DNA of 55,475 bases, taken from Candidatus Poribacteria bacterium. Lineage in GTDB: Bacteria > Poribacteria > WGA-4E > WGA-3G. The stretch's first letter is position 1, and the number at the start of each line of letters is the position of its first letter. Below the pieces are notes generated by a model. That model saw nothing but the letters and a program-made list of their open reading frames with translations. It ran no database searches and was not told the DNA's origin. Shown piece after piece: positions 16,165 through 25,662 of this stretch. Position numbers and translations under genes: made by a program. The stretch spans positions 1 to 55,475 of the forward strand of contig PYJA01000042.1 of the NCBI GenBank assembly GCA_003635185.1. The letters run 5' to 3'.

Positions 16165-17876
16165 ATCGATTCTGGTGCTGAAATACCTAACAACCTTAAC
16201 CCATTTTCCAACACCGTTTCCACACCTTGAATAAGGATGAGCCTTGCATAAGTACGTTCCATATTTGAGGTGTCAAGTACCCGATGCTGATTGTAATATG
16301 GATGGAACATACCTGCTAATTCATGGAGATAATGCGGAACACGGTGTGCCTCACGTTCCTCCGCACTGGATAAAACAATTGATGGAAAATCTGCCAACTT
16401 CCGAATCAGTTCGTGCTCAGATGGCTCTGTAAGCATCTCCAGAGAAACTTCATCAATCGGTTTTACCTTAATCCGTTGCTCTTTTCCTTGTTGGAAAATG
16501 CTACAGCACCTCGCGTGTGCATATTGGACGTAAAAAACAGGGTTTTCATTCGCTTGCGTAACTGCTAATTCAAGGTTGAAATCCAGATGTGTATTATTAG
16601 CACGCATTAAGAAAAAGTATCGTGCTACATCTACAGCAAACCTTTCACCTACGGCATCCGCAAGTTCGTCAATGAGTGAATCGAGCGTCAAAAATTGTCC
16701 CTGCCGTTTAGACATATCCCGTCGAGTCCCATCTGAATCAACAAGATTTACCTGTTGGATAATATCAATTTCCAACCAGTCGTCCACCAAACCGAGTGCT
16801 TGGACAAAGTTTTTCAATCTCGTCACATGTCCTTGATGGTCAGGTCCAAGCAGGTCAATCACTTTATCAAATCCGCGATCAAATTTATCATGATGGTAAG
16901 CTGCATCAGGAACAAAATAGGTATATTCACCATTACTACGGATTACGACACAATCTTTATCGTCTCCAAAATCTGTCATTCGAAACCATGTCGCGCCCTC
17001 TGCTTCGTAGAGATAACCCTTTTCACGAAACATGTCTACAATTTGGTCTGGCTTTCCGCTATCTCGGATCGCTTTTTCGCTTGTCCATACGTCAAAATTA
17101 ACACCAAAACGTTCCAAAGAAACTTTTTGTTGTCCAAGTAGGTGTGCCACTCCTTTATCTCGAAAAAGTGCAACGCGTTCTTCTTGGCTAAGTTTTAGAT
17201 AGGCATCCGCCTCTTCGGCAACGATCATCTCTGCAAACTCTTTCAAATATTCTCCTTGGTAACCACCCTCTGGAATTTCCAAGTTTTTTTCACCTAATGC
17301 TTGCCGATAACGGACATCGATTGATTCCCCAAGTCGTTCAACCTGTCCACCTGCATCGTTGACGTAAAACTCTCGAATAGCCTCATAACCGACAGCGTTT
17401 AACAGGTTGACAAGTGTATCACCGACTGCTGCAGCGCGCCCACTCACAATGTTAAGTGGACCTGTCGGATTGGCACTGACAAACTCAATTTGAATCTGCT
17501 TACCAACGCCTACTTCACTGCGTCCATAAGCGTCCTTTGCCTCCACAATTGTCCTAAGTGTCCCATATAACCACTCATTAGAGAGATAGACATTAATAAA
17601 ACCCGGTCCAGCGATTTCAAGATCACGGATACGCGGGTGTTTATTCTGATTAACATGTTTAACAATTATTTCGGCTATTGTCCGTGGTGCCATCTTTGCA
17701 CTTTTTGCCAATCCCAACGCAATTGGGGTAGCAATATCACCATGTTCAGGTGTTTTGGTCGGAGAAAAAGGGATTTCAGGAACGTCCGGTATCGGGAGTT
17801 CCCCTACCTCAATTGCAGCACTGATCGCACCTTTTAATATATCGCATATTTCTGATTTGATTTCATCCATATCCAC
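16161..17876 (-). CDS. argS: Arginyl-tRNA synthetase
   Basis: 571 residues, class I aminoacyl-tRNA synthetase. Visible are an N-terminal Add1-like domain, FVSANPTGPLNIVSGRAAAVGD at about 132-153, the VNDAGGQ motif, a DMSKRQGQ KMSK-type loop, and a C-terminal DALR anticodon domain starting near PVFYVQYAHARCCSIF. The HIGH signature, usually H-V/I-G-H at 142-145, reads N-I-V-S, so both histidines are replaced. The rest of the enzyme is intact and it is the only ArgRS seen here, so it is taken as functional. It is followed, with a 4-bp overlap, by a class III aminotransferase. Confidence 0.9.
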   Translation of the reverse strand: MDMDEIKSEICDILKGAISAAIEVGELPIPDVPEIPFSPTKTPEHGDIATPIALGLAKSAKMAPRTIAEIIVKHVNQNKHPRIRDLEIAGPGFINVYLSNEWLYGTLRTIVEAKDAYGRSEVGVGKQIQIEFVSANPTGPLNIVSGRAAAVGDTLVNLLNAVGYEAIREFYVNDAGGQVERLGESIDVRYRQALGEKNLEIPEGGYQGEYLKEFAEMIVAEEADAYLKLSQEERVALFRDKGVAHLLGQQKVSLERFGVNFDVWTSEKAIRDSGKPDQIVDMFREKGYLYEAEGATWFRMTDFGDDKDCVVIRSNGEYTYFVPDAAYHHDKFDRGFDKVIDLLGPDHQGHVTRLKNFVQALGLVDDWLEIDIIQQVNLVDSDGTRRDMSKRQGQFLTLDSLIDELADAVGERFAVDVARYFFLMRANNTHLDFNLELAVTQANENPVFYVQYAHARCCSIFQQGKEQRIKVKPIDEVSLEMLTEPSEHELIRKLADFPSIVLSSAEEREAHRVPHYLHELAGMFHPYYNQHRVLDTSNMERTYARLILIQGVETVLENGLRLLGISAPESM

Positions 17877-17982
17877 GAAACTTCCATTATGTATTATTTT
17901 CTTTGGTCCGCATTTTTTAGTAACCGAATTATATCACAATAGGTGTCTCAAGTCAATTTTGTTAACGCTTCACAGGGTTATT

Positions 17983-18144
17983 TATGGTGACATTAATAGA
18001 ATTAAAGGGACATTTTGTAGCATAACCTGTTAGGTTGTGCAGAAACGGAACACAACCTAACAGGTTATGCTACAGCGTCTGTGTTAGTTTCGGTTTTCTG
18101 ACCGAACTGCTCATAATGTTCAATTAATTCTAAAGTTTACTATA
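17983..18144. mobile_element. TATAGT-type MITE, 162 bp
   Basis: The right end reads CAATTAATTC-TAAAGTTTACTATA; the left end TATGGTGACATTAATAGAAT is its imperfect inverse, and both terminate in TA. Inside is a long hairpin, GTAGCATAACCTGTTAGGTT against AACCTAACAGGTTATGCTAC (about 18017-18073). It has no coding capacity. Ends and hairpin match the other copies in this window, so it belongs to one family. Confidence 0.65.
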
Positions 18145-18189
18145 GTTTTAAAAATTTTCTATGGATGCGTGTTACTAATAGTTATATCG

Positions 18190-18223
18190 TAGGTCGGGTA
18201 GAGTTTGCGAAACCCGACCTACA
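18190..18223. repeat. Perfect hairpin in the argS-pgsA spacer
   Basis: GTAGGTCGGGT and ACCCGACCTAC flank a short loop. It lies in the 559-bp gene-free spacer between argS and pgsA, which also holds the MITE at 17983-18144. It may serve as a bidirectional stop signal, though no T-tract follows. Confidence 0.5.
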
Positions 18224-18289
18224 GGTGGTTAATATTGAAATGTGAAAAATATCACAGAAAAACCGAAAACTAAAAAAACTGAAAAAATC

Positions 18290-18318
18290 TTGATATTCAA
18301 AACAGATTCTGCTAAAAT
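18290..18318 (+). promoter_or_regulatory. Promoter for pgsA
   Basis: TTGATA at 18290-18295 and TAAAAT at 18313-18318 are separated by 17 bp. The pgsA start codon lies about 117 bp downstream. Confidence 0.55.
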
Positions 18319-18435
18319 ACAGAAAAAGACAATACACTGCTAAAGTACACGCCATTCGCACATTCTGTAGTGAAGCAGTAAGAAACATAAACCGTAATAT
18401 CACCATGCGTGAAACTACTTGGAGAATAAACGAGC

Positions 18436-19041
18436 ATGACAGCAAACGCAATAACCCTTTTCCGTCTCTTTCTAACTTTTATTGTCATTGCCATCTTTAA
18501 ACAGCACACATACATAGATATTGCGTGCATTGTAACCATCCTTATCATTTTTATCCTTGATTCTGTAGACGGTATTGTTGCCCGTAAACATAACCAAACC
18601 TCTACATTCGGCGCTGTTTTTGATATTGCTGCTGACAGGATCGTCGAAAATGTATTCTGGATTTATTTTGCGTCTATTACTGACTTCATTCCGTTGTGGA
18701 TGCCTATTGTAGTGGTGACGCGCGGAATTCTGACTGACGGTATCCGTGGTATTGCACTGACAGATGGAAAAACGCCTTTTGAAATGATGACTATTCCTTG
18801 GACACGGGCGTTAACAAGTTCACGTGTATCGCGCGCATTATCTGGTTTATCTAAGATACTTTCCTTCACCTTTCTCCCCGCCGTGCCTGTTTTTGAAAAG
18901 ATGCAACTTAATGCCGACTTCTTGAAAGTCTTCTCAACAACTACCCTCATAATTGCCACAATTGCTGTTGCAATCAATCTCATTCGCGGGGTGCCTGTGC
19001 TTGTTGATGGATGGAAATATATTAAAAATAGCTCCCAATAA
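18436..19041 (+). CDS. pgsA: CDP-alcohol phosphatidyltransferase, PgsA-like
   Basis: 201 residues, all membrane helices. The family signature D-x2-DG-x2-AR-x8-G-x3-D-x3-D is exact in DSVDGIVARKHNQTSTFGAV followed by FDIAAD. It binds the metal and CDP-diacylglycerol at the membrane face. Length and the N-terminal TANAITLFRLFLT agree with PgsA, which makes phosphatidylglycerol phosphate, but other CDP-alcohol transferases share the motif, so the acceptor is inferred. GGAG precedes the ATG. It heads a same-strand run of four genes, though the next gene has its own promoter. Confidence 0.8.
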   Translation: MTANAITLFRLFLTFIVIAIFKQHTYIDIACIVTILIIFILDSVDGIVARKHNQTSTFGAVFDIAADRIVENVFWIYFASITDFIPLWMPIVVVTRGILTDGIRGIALTDGKTPFEMMTIPWTRALTSSRVSRALSGLSKILSFTFLPAVPVFEKMQLNADFLKVFSTTTLIIATIAVAINLIRGVPVLVDGWKYIKNSSQ

Positions 19042-19065
19042 ATCCAAGTCCAGCAGACTTTGGAA

Positions 19066-19095
19066 TTGCCATTCTTTACAAAAATGTGCTATAAT
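19066..19095 (+). promoter_or_regulatory. Extended -10 promoter for the HEAT/TPR gene
   Basis: TTGCCA at 19066-19071 and a perfect TATAAT at 19090-19095 are separated by 18 bp, with TG one base ahead of the -10. It would start the three-gene operon that ends with the GlmM-like mutase. Confidence 0.6.
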
Positions 19096-19118
19096 CAAGT
19101 TCAACAAGGAAGGAAACC

Positions 19119-19772
19119 ATGCTAACACACAACGGATTTTCCGAATTAGCCGCACAGATGTTCAAAAACGCAGCCGATGAGGAAAGTCTCAAAGAACTTC
19201 TCACATCAAAATATTCTGAAAACGATCTGGTGAACTATCTTCAAAGCGATGATCCATTGGTCGGGCGTGCCGCAGCCACCGCACTCGGATTGATAGGTAG
19301 CCTAAACGTAGTTCCTGCATTAGTGGAAAACCTTAAGAATGATGATCTGCGCGCATGTCTTAACACTGAAATCGCTTTGTGGAACGTATGGTCACGCTCA
19401 GGAAACGAATCTGTTGACAAAATGCTCAAAGCAGGAAAAAGAGCCCTAAAGAATGAGAACTTTTCAGAGGCAGTTGAACAATTTACCGCCGTAATTCAAG
19501 CAGCACCTAATTTCGCTGAGGGTTATAACCAACGCGCAATTGCATATTTTATGTTGGAAGAGTGGAAAAAATCCCTTGCAGACTGTAAACAGACAATCAA
19601 ACTCAATCCGAATCATTTTGGAGCATTTGCAGGCATGGGACACGTTCATCTCAGATTAGGTGACATAGGTAAAGCGATCACAGCTTATAAACAGGCACTG
19701 GTTATCAATCCGAATCTTGTTTCCATTGCCGATGCGCTTATGCAGATTCGCCGCGCGTTTCAAGAAGAATAA
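19119..19772 (+). CDS. HEAT-repeat plus TPR protein
   Basis: 217 residues, no signal peptide, so cytoplasmic. Residues about 35-90 form a HEAT-like unit (DDPLVGRAAATALGLIGSLN VVPALVENL). Residues about 108-210 hold three TPRs (ALKNENFSEAVEQFTAVIQA, YFMLEEWKKSLADCKQTIKL, HLRLGDIGKAITAYKQALVI, each ending with NP or AP). Such proteins are adaptors; no catalytic motif is seen. A GGAAGG site precedes the ATG. It lies 21 nt ahead of the permease gene and is probably co-transcribed with it. Confidence 0.75.
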   Translation: MLTHNGFSELAAQMFKNAADEESLKELLTSKYSENDLVNYLQSDDPLVGRAAATALGLIGSLNVVPALVENLKNDDLRACLNTEIALWNVWSRSGNESVDKMLKAGKRALKNENFSEAVEQFTAVIQAAPNFAEGYNQRAIAYFMLEEWKKSLADCKQTIKLNPNHFGAFAGMGHVHLRLGDIGKAITAYKQALVINPNLVSIADALMQIRRAFQEE

Positions 19773-19793
19773 GCGCAGCTATAGGTAGCAACC

Positions 19794-20612
19794 ATGAACG
19801 CTGTTATCAAGGCTAAGCTGCACAATATAAAAGCATTCTGCGTTTGTATTGGGACTGCAAGTTTTCTCCAGTGGTTAACATATCAATTGTTAACGCACGC
19901 AAAACTCGGTTCATCTGCGGAATGTTTTGCACTTGCACAGACATTCGTTGTGCTTTTGGTAGCACCCTATTTGGCTGCTCTAAGTGTGCAGTCTCAGAGC
20001 AGCGGTGATTCTTCAGCACATTTACTATCACTAAGCCCTATCTCTTTTGGCAAGTCCCTCTTGATACGGCTTGCCATCAGTCAGCTCCCTCTCTTATGTT
20101 GGATATTTTTATCAACGTGTTTCGCGCTTTTTGCTACTAACATGCCCATTGAAAAAGCAGTGAAAATGTTGGGTGTGTTAGGGCTTTATAGTTTTTCATC
20201 AGGAGCAGTTGCTATGTTGAGCGCATATCTGTTGCGTGACAACATTTTTGGAACAGCAGTTACCTATTTTTTATTCTGTATTTTGATTAGCAGTCCCTTC
20301 TTAATGATGCCGTTGAAGCGATATATTGACGACCTACAACCGATTATTCAACCAATGCTTCATCTGAATCCTATTATTGCAGTGTTTAACATCTTTGATG
20401 GCATGGACGTTTTTAGAAACCCTTTGTTCTATGAACGAACACCGATTACGGATTATGATTTCTCGTATCCATCTTGGTATGTTATCGGTTTCTGCCAACT
20501 TTTGATAACCGGATGCTGTTTTTTCTGTGCATGGTTGATATGTATAATCCGCAAAGTGTGTATCTATATATTTAAGTTCGCAACGATTACTGCAAAGAGG
20601 CTTTATGGCTAA
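19794..20612 (+). CDS. ABC-2-like membrane protein
   Basis: 272 residues with about six hydrophobic segments (FVVLLVAPYLAALSV, LPLLCWIFLSTCFALF, MLGVLGLYSFSSGAVAML, AVTYFLFCILISSPFLMM, WYVIGFCQLLITGCCFFCAW). The layout and the SLSPISFGKSLLIRL loop recall ABC-2 type permeases, where an interfacial loop contacts the ATPase. No ABC ATPase gene is adjacent, so the transport role is unproven. Its last 8 bp overlap the start of the GlmM-like gene, indicating coupled translation. Confidence 0.6.
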   Translation: MNAVIKAKLHNIKAFCVCIGTASFLQWLTYQLLTHAKLGSSAECFALAQTFVVLLVAPYLAALSVQSQSSGDSSAHLLSLSPISFGKSLLIRLAISQLPLLCWIFLSTCFALFATNMPIEKAVKMLGVLGLYSFSSGAVAMLSAYLLRDNIFGTAVTYFLFCILISSPFLMMPLKRYIDDLQPIIQPMLHLNPIIAVFNIFDGMDVFRNPLFYERTPITDYDFSYPSWYVIGFCQLLITGCCFFCAWLICIIRKVCIYIFKFATITAKRLYG

Positions 20613-22011
20613 AACAAATGACCCAATCATAAGCGTTTCAGGCGTGCGCGGGCAGGTTGGCATTTCGCTTGATGCGCGCACCATTACACGTTTTGCGCTT
20701 GCATTTGGCACCTTTGTTGGTGGAAAAACTGTGGTAGTCGGACGAGATTCGCGCACCTCAAGCCCAATGATTCGACATGCAGTACTTGCTGGACTTTTTG
20801 CAACAGGGTGTCGCGTTATTGACGGAGGTTTATGCCCCACACCGACTGTCCTTTTGACAGCGAAAACGCTCGATGCGCAAGGCAGCATTACCATTACAGC
20901 AAGTCATAATCCTGTAGAATGGAATGGCATCGAATTTGCTTCAGAGTCTGGAAAACTGCTAACACAGACCGAACGCGATGAATTGATGCGAATCTACGAA
21001 ATGGAGGATTTTGCACTTGCACCCTGGAATAAGCAAGGAACACTTGAAGAATTCAAGGATGCTACCAAACACCATCTTAAGCAAATTTTCAGTTCTCAGT
21101 GGATTGACATGGATTTAATCCGAAATGCCAAATTAAAGGTAGCACTTGATTGTGGTAACGGTGCTGGATGTGTTATTAGTCCAATTCTATTGCGGGAACT
21201 CGGTTGTCAGGTAGTAGAAATTAATTGTGAGCCAGACGGCGATTTCCGTCGTTCTGCAGAACCTACACCTGATGCCTTAAGTGAACTGTGTGAAAAGGTG
21301 CGTGAAACACGTGCAGATATAGGGTTCGCCCACGATGGCGATGCAGATAGAGTGGTAATTGTTACAGATGACGGCATAGCATTAAGCGGAGAATGGACTC
21401 TCGCTTTCGTTGCAGATTTTATTTTAAGTAAAACAAAAGGAGACATAGTCGTCACAGTATCAACAAGCAGAATGATGGACGATATTGCTGTGAAACACGG
21501 TGTAAAACTACATAGAACGAAAGTTGGTGTCGGGTGGGTGGTTGAGAAAATGCATGAGGTCAACGCTGTTATCGGAGGTGAAGGCACAGGTGGGGTTATT
21601 TATCCATCCATTAACTATACCACAGACGGTATCGCCTCTATCGCAGCAATTGTTCAACATCTTGCCGAATCGAATAACAAAGTGACAACACATGTTGAAA
21701 CCATGCCACACTACGAGATGTGTCGCAAAAAATTGGAGATTCCATCTCAAGAGGTTGCAACACAACTCCTTGAACTTGCAATGAAAATGTATGAGAAAGA
21801 GAGTACATCAACTATCCAATCTGTACCGCATCTTGAGTTAACAGATGGCATCAAGCGTGTGTGGGAGGATCGATGGGTAAATGTCCGAAAATCAGGAACG
21901 GAACCCGTAATTCGTGTTTTCAGTGAAGCACCGACGGCATCAGAAGCAGAAACACTTTGTGATGATACGCTTGAAAATCTAAATTGGTTAATGAAACAGA
22001 TAAACCTTTAA
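20605..22011 (+). CDS. glmM: Phosphohexomutase, phosphoglucosamine mutase-like
   Basis: 468 residues with all four active-site loops of the alpha-D-phosphohexomutase family: the phosphoserine loop TASHNPVEWNG, the metal loop DGDADRVVI, the sugar loop GGEGTGGVIYP and the phosphate loop RKSGTEPVIRVF. The enzyme moves phosphate between C6 and C1 of a hexose. SHNP and GEGTGG suit GlmM or archaeal-type phosphomannomutase/GlmM; glucosamine as substrate is an inference. The product could feed cell-envelope sugar nucleotides. Confidence 0.85.
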   Translation: MAKTNDPIISVSGVRGQVGISLDARTITRFALAFGTFVGGKTVVVGRDSRTSSPMIRHAVLAGLFATGCRVIDGGLCPTPTVLLTAKTLDAQGSITITASHNPVEWNGIEFASESGKLLTQTERDELMRIYEMEDFALAPWNKQGTLEEFKDATKHHLKQIFSSQWIDMDLIRNAKLKVALDCGNGAGCVISPILLRELGCQVVEINCEPDGDFRRSAEPTPDALSELCEKVRETRADIGFAHDGDADRVVIVTDDGIALSGEWTLAFVADFILSKTKGDIVVTVSTSRMMDDIAVKHGVKLHRTKVGVGWVVEKMHEVNAVIGGEGTGGVIYPSINYTTDGIASIAAIVQHLAESNNKVTTHVETMPHYEMCRKKLEIPSQEVATQLLELAMKMYEKESTSTIQSVPHLELTDGIKRVWEDRWVNVRKSGTEPVIRVFSEAPTASEAETLCDDTLENLNWLMKQINL

Positions 22012-22031
22012 CTACGTTATTTGTCACAAAT

Positions 22032-22161
22032 AGGACTTACGCATCCCCCCTTGATAAGGGGGTAGGGGGGTTAAAAAGGCGTTGTTTTAATGATATTTCA
22101 GTGATTTAACCCCCTAAATCCCCCTTATCAGTGGGACTTTAAGAGAAAATGCGTCCGTCCT
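22032..22161. repeat. 130-bp inverted-repeat element before the YvcK-like gene
   Basis: The ends AGGACTTACGCA and TGCGTCCGTCCT are imperfect inverses. The interior contains two complementary tracts built on CCCCCTTATC and GATAAGGGGG with AGGGGGGTTAAA. The element could fold as one long hairpin. It has no coding capacity and is probably a small non-autonomous transposon. No clear target duplication is seen. Confidence 0.55.
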
Positions 22162-22203
22162 GCTATAGAATAACAACTACCATCTTGGTGGTTTGGAGAA
22201 ATT

Positions 22204-23445
22204 ATGTCTTTGAAAATTGCCTGCATCGGTGGTGGAAGTGGATTATCTGCACTACTCAGTGGGATCAAGTACTATGCTGATCTGGAAACAGATGACAAGA
22301 AAATTATTGATCTGGACAGTTTGGCAGCAATCGTTACTGTTTCTGATGACGGCGGCAGTTCCGGACGCCTCGTCGAAGAATTTGATGTACTTCCGCCAGG
22401 TGATATTCGCAGGCTACTGTATACGCTATCCGACGCAGATGAACTTGCGGGGCTTTTTGAATACCGATTTTCAAGCAATGGCGATCTCGGTGGACATACA
22501 ATCGGAAATCTATTATTAACAGCTCTGACGGAAATCCAAGGCAACTTTCCAAGAGCGATCCAAGCTGCCTCGCGCCTTCTCTCAGTCCGTGGGCAAATTA
22601 TTCCTGTTACCTTAGATTACACCGTCCTCTGCGCCGAACTTGCAGATGGTGAAATCGTCCGGGGCGAATCAACTATCCCGGTACGCGAAAACCGAGAACC
22701 GATTAAACGCGTCTTTTTTGAACCCCGTGAGAACGGAAAAATCCATCATTCTCCTGACGAAACTTATGAATGTCAGGCACACGATACCGCAATAGATGCA
22801 CTCGTTAACGCCGATGCAATAATCATCGGACCAGGGAGCCTTTATACCAGCATCATGCCAAATCTTGTGATAAAAGGCATCGTAGAGACAATTCAACGTT
22901 CCAACGCTGTAAAAATCTATGTCTGCAATGTAATGACACAACCCGGTGAAACCGACGGATATGCTGTCACTGACCATGTCAATGCCATTCTTGACCACGC
23001 AAAAATCCCCATCGATTACGTCTTAGCTAATAATCAACCCGCGCCGCAAGAAATCATGCAAGGATATGTCCGCAATGAATTGGTTTCACAACTTACCCGA
23101 ATTCGTTCTTTGTCTGAAGAAGGGCTTTCAAAACTTGCTGAAAATAGCGAACATCTGATGGAGGTGCTTGACCTTGCAAAGGATATTTCGACGCTCTCTG
23201 CTGAAACCATGCAAGTCGCGGATGCTTCAAAAGTACAGGTTTCTTATAATCGAGAACAGGAAAGACTTGAAGATGAAGGCATTACCGTTGTTGAAGCAGA
23301 CCTTATTAGAGATATGGTTGTTACCGAAATTGGAACGTGGTTAGGTGGAGAGCAGATGAACGTCATTCGCCATGATCCTGAAAAATTAGTCATGAACCTC
23401 GTAAATATCTTCAAAAATCATCCGAAACTGAGCGAAGCAATTTAA
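22204..23445 (+). CDS. yvcK: YvcK/CofD-like protein (gluconeogenesis factor family)
   Basis: 413 residues. The N-terminal nucleotide-binding loop CIGGGSGLSALLSGI, then VSDDGGSSGRLVEEF, LPPGDIRR and GHTIGNLLLTALTEI are the diagnostic YvcK/CofD motifs; GPGSLYTSIMPNL follows in the middle. YvcK binds UDP-sugars and in Bacillus supports growth on gluconeogenic substrates and peptidoglycan synthesis. It is longer than the usual 320 residues, with an extra C-terminal region of about 90 residues that I do not recognise. GGAG lies ahead of the ATG. It follows the GlmM-like gene by 190 bp, which includes a small repeat element. Confidence 0.85.
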   Translation: MSLKIACIGGGSGLSALLSGIKYYADLETDDKKIIDLDSLAAIVTVSDDGGSSGRLVEEFDVLPPGDIRRLLYTLSDADELAGLFEYRFSSNGDLGGHTIGNLLLTALTEIQGNFPRAIQAASRLLSVRGQIIPVTLDYTVLCAELADGEIVRGESTIPVRENREPIKRVFFEPRENGKIHHSPDETYECQAHDTAIDALVNADAIIIGPGSLYTSIMPNLVIKGIVETIQRSNAVKIYVCNVMTQPGETDGYAVTDHVNAILDHAKIPIDYVLANNQPAPQEIMQGYVRNELVSQLTRIRSLSEEGLSKLAENSEHLMEVLDLAKDISTLSAETMQVADASKVQVSYNREQERLEDEGITVVEADLIRDMVVTEIGTWLGGEQMNVIRHDPEKLVMNLVNIFKNHPKLSEAI

Positions 23446-23456
23446 TTAAAAAATTT

Positions 23457-23485
23457 AAGGGTAGGTTTCAAGAAACACTACCCTT
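23457..23485 (+). terminator. Probable terminator hairpin after the YvcK-like gene
   Basis: AAGGGTAG and CTACCCTT form an 8-bp stem extended by GTTTC/GAAAC, placed 12 bp after the stop codon. The T-tract is weak (TTCTT). Confidence 0.5.
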
Positions 23486-23531
23486 CTTGGAAATAGAATT
23501 TGTGGTATTGCACTAACGTTTTACTATAACA

Positions 23532-23744
23532 TTACAATCCTGAATGAGATGTGTTGTTAGACTTAATATGAGACGCAAATTTGTCACAAATAAATGAAAG
23601 GTTATCAATAAAATTATCCCAACGAAAGTCTTCTTCTTGTGCTTTTGATGCTGCAAAATACACCGCTAATTCGTAATAACCCAATTTTCTATCATCTAAC
23701 GGTTGTGTATCAGCAGTCCTTTGTTTTGAATCTTTATACATCAT
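23532..23744 (-). CDS. Small hypothetical protein
   Basis: 70 residues, no hydrophobic segment, mildly acidic, ending IKSNNTSHSGL; family not recognised. AGGGGG lies close ahead of two tandem ATG codons and fits the second better (6 nt). The frame is on the opposite strand to its neighbours and does not overlap them. The leader contains a hairpin (23759-23786). The ribosome-binding site and lack of overlap favour a real gene, but coding is not certain. Confidence 0.5.
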   Translation of the reverse strand: MMYKDSKQRTADTQPLDDRKLGYYELAVYFAASKAQEEDFRWDNFIDNLSFICDKFASHIKSNNTSHSGL

Positions 23745-23758
23745 GTACCCCCTAATGG

Positions 23759-23786
23759 TTAAAGGTTATCCCTCCTAAACCTTTAA
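23759..23786 (-). promoter_or_regulatory. Leader hairpin carrying AGGAGGG in its loop
   Basis: TTAAAGGTT and AACCTTTAA form a perfect 9-bp stem. Read on the minus strand, the 10-nt loop contains AGGAGGG, a Shine-Dalgarno-like sequence. It lies 15 bp upstream of the small hypothetical gene. A role as operator or leader element is possible. Confidence 0.4.
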
Positions 23787-23862
23787 CGTCATCCTTAAAA
23801 ACGAGGTTTCATTTTTTTTAGACAAACTAACACTGATTACCCTTGCATCCAACTCAAAATCT

Positions 23863-23891
23863 TTGACTTTAGCACATTTTGAAGGTATAAT
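23863..23891 (+). promoter_or_regulatory. Promoter for glnS-gltX
   Basis: TTGACT at 23863-23868 and a perfect TATAAT at 23886-23891 are separated by 17 bp. An open frame that begins inside this promoter is therefore not translated; the glnS start is the ATG at 23920 behind GGAGG. Confidence 0.75.
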
Positions 23892-23919
23892 TTATTATTA
23901 TTATTTGCAGGAGGCCTGC

Positions 23920-25662
23920 ATGAATCATCCAAAACCTGACTCAAAAAGTCCCAAAAGCAAAACGAATACACGAGAAAACGACAACAATCCATCTGATACA
24001 AACTTTATCCGACAAGCAATTGAAGAAGATATAGCAGCAAATAGATTTGACGGTAGGGTACATACCCGCTTTCCCCCAGAACCGAGCGGATACCTTCATA
24101 TCGGTCATGCCAAAGCTATCTGCATCAGTTTCGGCATCGCCGAAGACTATGGCGGGCTTTACAACCTCCGTTTTGACGACAGTAATCCCATCACCGAAGA
24201 GCACGAATACGTTGAGGCAATCAAGCGCGATGTTCATTGGCTCGGATTTGATTGGGAAGAACGCGAATTTTACGCCTCTGACTATTTTGAAACACTCTAT
24301 GAATATGCAGTCAAACTAATAGAAAAAGAGAAGGCTTATGTCTGTGATCTAACGCCAGACGAAATGCGCACCTATCGTGGCACTTTAGTGGCGCCCGGCA
24401 AAGATAGTCCCTACCGCAACCGTTCTGTTGAAGAGAACCTAACGTTGTTCAGCGGGATGCGCAATGGCGAATTTCCAGACGGTTCTCGCACCCTCCGTGC
24501 AAAAATTGATATGGCAAGCCCAAACCTAAACATGCGCGATCCAGTGATGTATCGTGTTCTCCGCGCCTCACACTACCGACACGGAACGAATTGGTGCATC
24601 TATCCCACCTACGATTTCACACACGGCCAATCAGATTCCATCGAAGGCGTTACGCACTCCTTGTGTGATGTTCAATTTGAAGATCATCGTCCGCTATACG
24701 ACTGGTTTTTGGAATCATTGGAAATTTATCAACCGCGACAAATTGAATTTGCGCGTCTGAACCTCACATACACTGTACTCGGCAAGCGAAAACTCAAAGT
24801 TCTTGTTGAGGAAGGACATGTGAATGGGTGGGACGATCCGAGGTTGCCCACACTTGCAGGTATGCGCCGCCGAGGTTATACCTCTGAATCTATCCGAAAT
24901 TTTTGCAATCGCATCGGTGTGTCAAAAGCCGACAATCTCATCGAAATCGGACAACTTGAATACTCTATCCGCGATGATCTGAACAGACAAGCACCCCGTG
25001 TCATGGCAGTCCTTAATCCTGTGAAGGTGATTATTGATAACTATCCGGAAGGACAGGTTGAGATGCTGGATGCTGACAATAATCCGGAAGATGAAGATGC
25101 AGGGACAAGGGAGATTCCGTTTTCACGAGAAATCTATATTGAACGGGAAGATTTTATGGAAGACCCACCAAGAAAATTCTATAGATTAGCACCCGGACGA
25201 GAGGTTCGACTAAAGCATGCCTACTATATTACCTGCGAAAACGTTGTTAAAGATGCAAACACAGGGGAAATCGTTGAGATTCACTGCACCTATGATCCAA
25301 AAACGCGTGGCGGGTGGTCGGATGATGGACGGCGAGTGCAAGGCACACTCCACTGGGTCTCTGCTGCACACGCCGTTGATGCTGAAGTGCGCCTATACGA
25401 TTCGCTCTTTACTGAACGCGAACCTGAAAATGCTGCGGATGGCACTGACTGGATTCAATTCCTCAATCCAGATTCATTAGAGATTCTTGGTAATTGCAAA
25501 GTTGAACCGAGTCTGGTTGATGCACCGCCTGAAACTCGGTATCAGTTTCTACGGATAGGATACTTTTGCGTAGATCCAGACACAACGGCAGACAAATTAG
25601 TATTCAATCGCACAGTACCGCTGCGGGATTCCTGGGCAAAAATTCAGAAAGGACAGAAATGA
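23920..25662 (+). CDS. glnS: Glutaminyl-tRNA synthetase
   Basis: 580 residues. The HIGH motif is in [16 protein letters not shown] (60-63); NLRFDDSNP and [19 protein letters not shown] follow. The KMSKS-type loop reads VLGKRKL (286-292), where VMSKRKL is usual, so Ser is replaced by Gly. [19 protein letters not shown] is the glutaminyl-specific signature that separates it from GluRS. The C-terminal anticodon barrels are complete. The start is set by GGAGG ahead of the ATG at 23920, downstream of a strong promoter. GlnRS is of eukaryotic type and patchily distributed in bacteria. It overlaps gltX by 4 bp. Confidence 0.92.
   Translation: MNHPKPDSKSPKSKTNTRENDNNPSDTNFIRQAIEEDIAANRFDGRVHTRFPPEPSGYLHIGHAKAICISFGIAEDYGGLYNLRFDDSNPITEEHEYVEAIKRDVHWLGFDWEEREFYASDYFETLYEYAVKLIEKEKAYVCDLTPDEMRTYRGTLVAPGKDSPYRNRSVEENLTLFSGMRNGEFPDGSRTLRAKIDMASPNLNMRDPVMYRVLRASHYRHGTNWCIYPTYDFTHGQSDSIEGVTHSLCDVQFEDHRPLYDWFLESLEIYQPRQIEFARLNLTYTVLGKRKLKVLVEEGHVNGWDDPRLPTLAGMRRRGYTSESIRNFCNRIGVSKADNLIEIGQLEYSIRDDLNRQAPRVMAVLNPVKVIIDNYPEGQVEMLDADNNPEDEDAGTREIPFSREIYIEREDFMEDPPRKFYRLAPGREVRLKHAYYITCENVVKDANTGEIVEIHCTYDPKTRGGWSDDGRRVQGTLHWVSAAHAVDAEVRLYDSLFTEREPENAADGTDWIQFLNPDSLEILGNCKVEPSLVDAPPETRYQFLRIGYFCVDPDTTADKLVFNRTVPLRDSWAKIQKGQK

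Noticed and set aside
23863-23919. Longer N terminus for GlnS
   Set aside because: The first codons overlap the promoter's -35 and -10, and GGAGG points to the ATG at 23920.
25566-25658. Longer N terminus for GltX
   Set aside because: It lies inside glnS, and the ATGA overlap with AAAGGA gives the normal GluRS start.
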